The translations under genes and the position numbers were made by a program. Below are positions 17,321 through 21,135 of a stretch of DNA of 21,135 nucleotides, in pieces. Position 1 is the stretch's first letter; each line of letters starts with the position of its first letter. The notes under the pieces are model-generated. The model was not told the DNA's origin. It made no database searches and was given only the letters and a program-made list of their open reading frames with translations. Source of the stretch: Kordiimonas lipolytica (lineage in GTDB: Bacteria; Pseudomonadota; Alphaproteobacteria; Sphingomonadales; Kordiimonadaceae); NCBI RefSeq assembly GCF_001550065.1, contig NZ_LRUB01000025.1:1-21135 (forward strand), written 5' to 3'.

Positions 17321-17399
17321 TATCCGCGTCTCATGCCGAAGCATCATTCCCGGATACGCTACCCTGTCCAGGGCGCAGGATGGGCCACACCCAATCCTG
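17321..17399 (-). ncRNA. Putative L10 (rplJ) leader, autoregulatory mRNA element
   Basis: Three nested structures precede rplJ on the minus strand. A hairpin at 17376-17399 pairs CAGGAT-T-GGG with CCCATCCTG (9 bp, one bulged base). A small CCCT/AGGG hairpin lies at 17362-17373. A longer arm at 17321-17356 has an outer TATCCG/CGGATA stem, an internal loop with GGAATG facing GAGACG, and an inner ATGC-TTCG-GCAT tetraloop. The purine-rich internal loop would suit a kink-turn bound by L10. This is the position of the L10 leader known in many bacteria. The rest of the 363-bp rplA-rplJ gap (17252-17614) holds a promoter candidate and one more hairpin, with no gene. Confidence 0.65.
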
Positions 17400-17483
17400 T
17401 AGGAACCGCGGCTATCAACTCACGAAGCTGATAATTCCTAATACCCATCTCATACAGGCCTCGGCGTCGCGACGACCGATTGT

Positions 17484-17512
17484 TTTAAACCCTGAAGGTC
17501 AACTACTAGCAA
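17484..17512 (-). promoter_or_regulatory. Putative rplJL-rpoBC promoter
   Basis: TTGCTA (17507-17512) and TTTAAA (17484-17489) lie 17 bp apart on the minus strand, upstream of the leader hairpins. Each box matches four of six consensus positions. The transcript would start near 17477 and carry a leader of about 225 nt. A TTGACC at 17497-17502 lacks a properly spaced -10. Confidence 0.4.
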
Positions 17513-17576
17513 CACACTTCAGAGCACCTGTAATCTCGGACAGTACTCTCACACAGGCAAAACATCCGCCTGCATG

Positions 17577-17606
17577 TTTGTGCCGCCCCGTTCGAGACGG
17601 CACAAA
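17577..17606 (-). other. Hairpin just after rplA
   Basis: TTTGTGCCG and CGGCACAAA form a perfect 9-bp stem 8 bp beyond the rplA stop, and the inner part can extend with G-U pairs. Neither strand has a clear T-run after it. It could be a weak or factor-assisted terminator, or a stabiliser of the rplKA mRNA 3' end. Confidence 0.5.
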
Positions 17607-17614
17607 TTCTTCAA

Positions 17615-18310
17615 TTACGCGTCGATCGCAGACGTGTCGATCTTCAGGCCTGGGCCCATGGAAGAGGACATCGCGATTTTCTTCACGTAAGTGCCTTTTG
17701 CGCCGGTTGGCTTGGCTTTAACAACCGCACCGATGAACGCTTTGGCGTTTTCAATGATCTGAGCTTCGTCGAAGCTGGCCTTGCCAACGCCGCCGTGCAC
17801 GATACCGGCTTTTTCAACGCGGTATTCAACCTGGCCCGCTTTAGCCGCTTCAACAGCGCCTTTAACGTCCGGTGTAACAGTGCCCAGCTTTGGGTTCGGC
17901 ATCAGGCCTTTAGGGCCAAGCACCTTACCCAGGCGACCAACAACAGCCATCATGTCAGGCGTTGCGATCACACGGTCAAAATCCATGTTGCCCTTCTGGA
18001 TGTCTTCCATCAGGTCTTCTGCGCCAACGATATCTGCGCCAGCTGCTTTTGCTTCTTCAGCTTTCGCATCGCGAGCAAACACAGCAACACGCATCGTCTT
18101 ACCCGTGCCGTGTGGCAGGGATACAACGCCGCGAACCATTTGGTCAGCGTGACGTGGGTCAACACCGAGGTTCATAGCAACTTCGATCGTTTCGTCGAAT
18201 TTCACTTTGGAACGAGCTTTCAGCTCGGCAACAGCTTCTTCAACGGTGTAAAGCTTTTCGCGGTCGATACCGTCGAGAGCTTTTTGCATACGCTTAGCAG
18301 TTTTCGCCAT
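17615..18310 (-). CDS. rplA: 50S ribosomal protein L1
   Basis: This 231-residue protein forms the L1 stalk near the E site and commonly represses its own operon. The N-terminus [12 protein letters not shown], the [13 protein letters not shown] segment and the [15 protein letters not shown] motif are typical of bacterial L1, and the length is normal. It starts 4 bp after the rplK stop with GAGGG as ribosome binding site, so the two genes form a tight pair. A strong hairpin follows its stop. In other bacteria L1 binds the rplK leader to control both genes; here the nusG-rplK spacer is the place where such a site would lie. Confidence 0.98.
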   Translation of the reverse strand: MAKTAKRMQKALDGIDREKLYTVEEAVAELKARSKVKFDETIEVAMNLGVDPRHADQMVRGVVSLPHGTGKTMRVAVFARDAKAEEAKAAGADIVGAEDLMEDIQKGNMDFDRVIATPDMMAVVGRLGKVLGPKGLMPNPKLGTVTPDVKGAVEAAKAGQVEYRVEKAGIVHGGVGKASFDEAQIIENAKAFIGAVVKAKPTGAKGTYVKKIAMSSSMGPGLKIDTSAIDA

Positions 18311-18314
18311 CTGA

Positions 18315-18743
18315 TTAGCCCTCTACCTTCAGACCCATGGAACGAGCGGAGCCTTCGATGATCAGCATTGCTGCTTCGATATCGTTGGCGCTCAGGTCCA
18401 CCATTTTCGCTTCCGCGATCTCTTTTACCTGTGCCTTGGTGACAGAACCGGCAACAGCACGGCCAGGCTCGGAACCACCAGACTTAAGGCCAGCAGCTTT
18501 CTTCAGGAAGTAGCTTGCTGGTGGGGTCTTGATGTCAAACGTAAAGCTTTTGTCAGCGTAAACCGTGATGATGGTTGGGCAAGGCTGGCCTGGTTCCATC
18601 TTCTGGGTTTTTGCGTTGAACGCTTTACAGAATTCCATAATGTTAATGCCACGCTGACCAAGCGCCGGGCCAATTGGAGGCGACGGGTTTGCTTGACCTG
18701 CAGGCACCTGAAGCTTCAGATAGCCAGAAATCTTCTTTGCCAT
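18315..18743 (-). CDS. rplK: 50S ribosomal protein L11
   Basis: This 142-residue protein of the GTPase-associated centre is needed for RelA activation and is the thiostrepton-binding partner. The N-terminal domain has [22 protein letters not shown], written in two halves: LKLQVPAGQ (9-17) and [15 protein letters not shown] (18-32), with the proline-rich hinge region. The C-terminal rRNA-binding domain (~75-142) is complete. The ATG has AAAGGGAAA upstream. It lies 112 bp after nusG and 4 bp before rplA. Length and sequence are fully typical. Confidence 0.98.
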   Translation of the reverse strand: MAKKISGYLKLQVPAGQANPSPPIGPALGQRGINIMEFCKAFNAKTQKMEPGQPCPTIITVYADKSFTFDIKTPPASYFLKKAAGLKSGGSEPGRAVAGSVTKAQVKEIAEAKMVDLSANDIEAAMLIIEGSARSMGLKVEG

Positions 18744-18768
18744 TTCATTTCCCTTTCAAAAACAACAT

Positions 18769-18783
18769 GGGGCTTCAGGCCCC
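18769..18783 (-). promoter_or_regulatory. Hairpin in the nusG-rplK spacer, possible L1 site or weak terminator
   Basis: GGGGC and GCCCC form a 5-bp stem about 25 bp upstream of rplK, followed by ATGTTGTTTTTG on the minus strand. The spacer (18744-18855) is rich in further short GC repeats. It could be a leaky terminator for secE-nusG or part of an L1-binding leader. The evidence does not separate these. Confidence 0.3.
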
Positions 18784-18855
18784 GTTTAGGGTGCGCGGTA
18801 CGGCTAATGGCTGGCCTTCCGCGCGGTTCATCCGGGGCAGCTAGCCCCAGAATTC

Positions 18856-19392
18856 TTAAGAAACTTTTTCGACCTGGGTGTATTCCAGCTCAACCGGTGT
18901 CGCCCGACCAAAGATCGATACAGACACCTTCAGGCGCGCCTTGTCTTCATCCACGTCTTCGACAGTACCGTTGAAGGATGCGAACGGACCATCGGTCACG
19001 CGCACTTCTTCGCCAATCTCGTAAACGATATTCGGACGTGGGCGCTCAACACCTTCCTCAACCTGGTTGAGAATGCGAGCAGCCTCTGCATCCGAAATCG
19101 GCGAAGGCCGACCTTGTGGCCCAAGGAAGCCCGTTACCTTCGCATGGCCGTTGGCCAGGTGGTACGTATCGTCCGTCAGAACCATCTTGATCAGCACATA
19201 GCCCGGGAAGAATTTCTTCTCGGACGTTACTTTTTTGCCCTTGCGGACCTCAACAACCTCTTCGGTCGGAACAATCACTTCGTCCACCAGCGCGTCCAGG
19301 CCCTGCTGAACGGCTTGCTCTTTAATGGCCTCAGCGACCTTCTTCTCAAAGCCCGAATAGGCGTGAATGATATACCAACGAGACTTGCTCAC
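18856..19392 (-). CDS. nusG: Transcription termination/antitermination factor NusG
   Basis: This 178-residue elongation factor binds the RNA polymerase clamp and links it to Rho or to ribosomal S10. The N-terminal NGN domain begins at [15 protein letters not shown] (residues 5-19) and contains [10 protein letters not shown]. The C-terminal KOW domain runs from about residue 122, with [18 protein letters not shown]. The start is GTG at 19392, set by GGAGG 5 nt upstream and by the family N-terminus; an in-frame ATG at 19425 overlaps secE and adds unconserved residues. Only 1 nt separates it from the secE stop, so the two are co-translated. Confidence 0.98.
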   Translation of the reverse strand: MSKSRWYIIHAYSGFEKKVAEAIKEQAVQQGLDALVDEVIVPTEEVVEVRKGKKVTSEKKFFPGYVLIKMVLTDDTYHLANGHAKVTGFLGPQGRPSPISDAEAARILNQVEEGVERPRPNIVYEIGEEVRVTDGPFASFNGTVEDVDEDKARLKVSVSIFGRATPVELEYTQVEKVS

Positions 19393-19393
19393 A

Positions 19394-19591
19394 TTAACCT
19401 CCAAGACCCAGCAGGTATTGCACACCGGCGTTCAGAACAAAATCCACGCCAAGGAAGAACACAGCCATGATCACAACCATAATAAACACCATAAGAGAGG
19501 TGATTCCCGCTTCTTTAGGCGTCGGCCAGGTCACTTTGGACCCTTCCTGCCGTACCTGGCGGACAAATTCACCCGGGGTGGTCTTCGCCAT
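19394..19591 (-). CDS. secE: Preprotein translocase subunit SecE
   Basis: This 65-residue inner-membrane protein clamps the SecY channel. A short amphipathic N-terminal part with [19 protein letters not shown] is followed by one membrane helix (~residues 32-56). This is the single-helix form usual in alphaproteobacteria, shorter than the three-helix E. coli protein. The ATG at 19591 has GAAGGA about 8 nt upstream. It is paired with nusG, as in most bacteria, and follows tRNA-Trp after 110 bp. Confidence 0.97.
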   Translation of the reverse strand: MAKTTPGEFVRQVRQEGSKVTWPTPKEAGITSLMVFIMVVIMAVFFLGVDFVLNAGVQYLLGLGG

Positions 19592-19615
19592 AGTGTGTCC
19601 TTCTTTCTAGCTCAT

Positions 19616-19649
19616 AAGCCCGCGCTTAGAGCCTATAAAGCGCAGGCTT
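19616..19649 (-). promoter_or_regulatory. Long hairpin between tRNA-Trp and secE
   Basis: AAGCC-T-GCGCTT pairs with AAGCGC-G-GGCTT around a 10-nt loop, giving a 12-pair stem with a single wobble. It ends about 25 bp upstream of the secE start. The minus strand has no T-run after it. An mRNA 5'-end stabiliser, a processing site released with the tRNA, or a regulatory structure are possible. Confidence 0.45.
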
Positions 19650-19701
19650 TTCAAAACCTTATCAATTCAGCACTCAAAAGCAGCTGCTCTCTCTTCCGGC
19701 T

Positions 19702-19777
19702 TGGCAGGGGCGGAGGGACTCGAACCCCCGACACCCGGTTTTGGAGACCGGTGCTCTACCAACTGAGCTACGCCCCT
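19702..19777 (-). tRNA. tRNA-Trp (CCA anticodon)
   Basis: A 76-nt cloverleaf with the 3' CCA encoded. The acceptor stem pairs AGGGGCG with CGCCCCT, the discriminator is G, the D arm has GCTC/GAGC, and the anticodon stem is CCGGT/ACCGG around loop CTCCAAA, giving anticodon CCA for tryptophan. The T arm contains TTCGAGT. A tRNA-Trp between tuf and secE is the conserved arrangement in alphaproteobacteria. Confidence 0.98.
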
Positions 19778-19808
19778 AAAGCCATAAGCGCTTCTCGTGA
19801 GGGGTGCG

Positions 19809-19836
19809 GTTTAACGCCCCTACCCCCAGCATGCAA
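19809..19836 (-). promoter_or_regulatory. Putative tRNA-Trp promoter
   Basis: TTGCAT (19831-19836) and TTAAAC (19809-19814) lie 16 bp apart on the minus strand. A G-rich spacer and a run of A residues lie between and upstream of the boxes. Transcription would start about 25 nt before the tRNA 5' end. The boxes are weak matches to sigma-70, but the position fits a tRNA promoter. Confidence 0.4.
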
Positions 19837-19847
19837 GCACTTTTTTT

Positions 19848-19864
19848 GCCATTTTTAAAATGGC
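19848..19864. other. Perfect 17-bp palindrome upstream of tRNA-Trp
   Basis: GCCATTTT and AAAATGGC form an inverted repeat around a single base, followed by an A-run on the minus strand. It lies just upstream of the putative tRNA-Trp promoter. It could be a protein-binding site, an AT-rich upstream element, or the remains of a terminator read on the plus strand. The role is unknown. Confidence 0.4.
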
Positions 19865-19901
19865 TTAGCGGGGCAACCTCAAAACTCGGAACCCGCGCAA
19901 G

Positions 19902-19926
19902 AAAATGGGCCGAACAGGCCGGCCCA
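19902..19926 (-). terminator. Rho-independent terminator after tuf (second copy)
   Basis: On the minus strand TGGGCCG and CGGCCCA form a perfect 7-bp stem with a 7-nt loop, followed by TTTTCTTG. It starts about 18 nt after the tuf stop at 19945. It would separate the tuf transcript from tRNA-Trp-secE-nusG. Confidence 0.85.
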
Positions 19927-19944
19927 CTTTCGAGTTCTTGTCGC

Positions 19945-21135
19945 TTACGCGATGATTTTAGCTACAACGCCGGCGCCAACGGTACGGCCACCTTCGCGGA
20001 TTGCGAAGCGGAGGCCTTCATCCATGGCGATCGGAGCGATCAGCTCAACAGTCAGGTTCACGTTGTCACCAGGCATTACCATTTCGGTGCCTTCTGGCAG
20101 TTCAACATTACCGGTCACGTCAGTTGTACGGAAGTAGAACTGTGGACGGTAGTTCGCGAAGAACGGCGTGTGACGACCACCTTCCTCTTTAGTGAGGATG
20201 TAAGTCTCGGCAGTGAACTTGGTGTGTGGCGTGATCGAGCCAACGTGTGCCAGAACCTGGCCACGCTCAACGTCATCACGAGCTACACCACGCAGCAGCG
20301 CACCGATGTTGTCGCCCGCACGACCTTCATCAAGAAGCTTGCGGAACATTTCAACGCCAGTAACAGTTGTCTTCTGAGTGTCGCGGATACCAACGATCTC
20401 GATCTCTTCGCCAACTTTCACGATGCCGCGCTCAACACGACCAGTACATACAGTACCGCGACCGGAGATGGAGAATACGTCCTCAACAGGCATCAGGAAT
20501 GCACCGTCAACAGCACGCTCTGGCTGTGGGATGTAATCATCAACGGCTTTCATCAGCTCGATGATCTTGTCTTTACCGATGTTGTCGTCACGACCTTCGA
20601 GAGCTGCAAGAGCAGAACCAGCTACGATCGGAATATCGTCGCCTGGGAAATCATACTCAGACAGAAGCTCACGGATTTCCATCTCAACAAGCTCGAGGAG
20701 CTCTTCGTCGTCAACCTGGTCAACTTTGTTCATGAACACAACAAGCGCTGGTACACCAACCTGACGAGCAAGCAGGATGTGCTCGCGTGTCTGTGGCATT
20801 GGACCATCTGCTGCGTTAACAACCAGGATAGCGCCGTCCATTTGAGCCGCGCCCGTGATCATGTTCTTCACATAGTCAGCGTGACCTGGGCAGTCAACGT
20901 GCGCATAGTGACGTGCTTCAGTCTCATACTCAACGTGTGCAGTAGAGATCGTGATACCACGCTCACGCTCCTCTGGAGCCTTGTCAATGTTCGCGAAGTC
21001 TACAGCTGCACCGCCGTATGCTTCAGCCAGAACTTTCGTGATCGCAGCTGTCAACGTCGTCTTACCATGGTCAACGTGACCAATAGTACCGATGTTGCAG
21101 TGCGGCTTATTACGTTCAAACTTTTCTTTAGCCAT
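19945..21135 (-). CDS. tuf: Elongation factor Tu, copy upstream of tRNA-Trp
   Basis: This 396-residue EF-Tu is identical in protein and, as far as I can compare, in all 1191 nucleotides to the copy at 1-1191. The same G motifs are present at residues 19-26, 82-86 and 137-140. It lies upstream of tRNA-Trp-secE-nusG, the place of tufB in many proteobacteria, and ends at a rho-independent terminator. The ATG is the last codon of the window, so its promoter and ribosome binding site lie outside. Both copies point the same way, forming a direct repeat 19.9 kb apart. Confidence 0.99.
   Translation of the reverse strand: MAKEKFERNKPHCNIGTIGHVDHGKTTLTAAITKVLAEAYGGAAVDFANIDKAPEERERGITISTAHVEYETEARHYAHVDCPGHADYVKNMITGAAQMDGAILVVNAADGPMPQTREHILLARQVGVPALVVFMNKVDQVDDEELLELVEMEIRELLSEYDFPGDDIPIVAGSALAALEGRDDNIGKDKIIELMKAVDDYIPQPERAVDGAFLMPVEDVFSISGRGTVCTGRVERGIVKVGEEIEIVGIRDTQKTTVTGVEMFRKLLDEGRAGDNIGALLRGVARDDVERGQVLAHVGSITPHTKFTAETYILTKEEGGRHTPFFANYRPQFYFRTTDVTGNVELPEGTEMVMPGDNVNLTVELIAPIAMDEGLRFAIREGGRTVGAGVVAKIIA

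Noticed and set aside
17577..17606. Rho-independent terminator after rplA
   Set aside because: The stem is strong, but no T-run follows on the minus strand, so I kept it only as a hairpin.

Overview
The window is a translation and transcription housekeeping block from an alphaproteobacterium. Every gene lies on the minus strand, so transcription runs from high to low coordinates. The order tuf, tRNA-Trp, secE, nusG, rplK, rplA, rplJ, rplL, rpoB, rpoC, rpsL, rpsG, fusA, tuf is typical of Alphaproteobacteria, and the RpoB, RpoC, EF-Tu and S12 sequences agree with that class. I cannot name the genus securely; an order such as Kordiimonadales or Rhodospirillales is a guess.

Right part (21135 to 16023): the first tuf copy ends at a hairpin-plus-T terminator. 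A tRNA-Trp(CCA) gene with a probable own promoter follows, then secE and nusG (separated by 1 nt), rplK and rplA (4 nt apart), and a 363-bp leader before rplJ-rplL. This leader carries nested hairpins expected of an L10(L12)4 autoregulatory element. A 232-bp gap with a GC-rich hairpin separates rplL from rpoB, where partial attenuation is known in other bacteria.

Middle (16022 to 7518): rpoB and rpoC are separated by a 123-bp spacer with a stable hairpin. rpoC is closed by a strong rho-independent terminator.

Unusual segment (7430 to 4488): three overlapping genes sit between rpoC and rpsL, where many alphaproteobacteria go directly from one to the other. They encode a polyprenyl-phosphate glycosyltransferase of the GtrB/dolichol-phosphate-mannose-synthase type, a GtrA-family small membrane protein, and a GT-C membrane glycosyltransferase of the ArnT/PMT type. 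Together they look like a complete three-component system: charge a lipid carrier with a sugar, flip it, and transfer the sugar to a cell-envelope acceptor. The sugar and acceptor are unknown. These genes use GTG/ATG starts and TGA/TAG stops, whereas all twelve surrounding protein genes end in TAA.

Left part (4452 to 1): a promoter-like site and a leader precede the str operon rpsL-rpsG-fusA-tuf. The two tuf copies are identical over all 1191 bp, lie in direct orientation, and form the exact ends of the window.

No insertion sequences, integrases, CRISPR arrays or phage genes were seen. The most notable item is the gtr-like cassette wedged between the RNA polymerase and str operons. It is unusual in position, but its families are recognisable.
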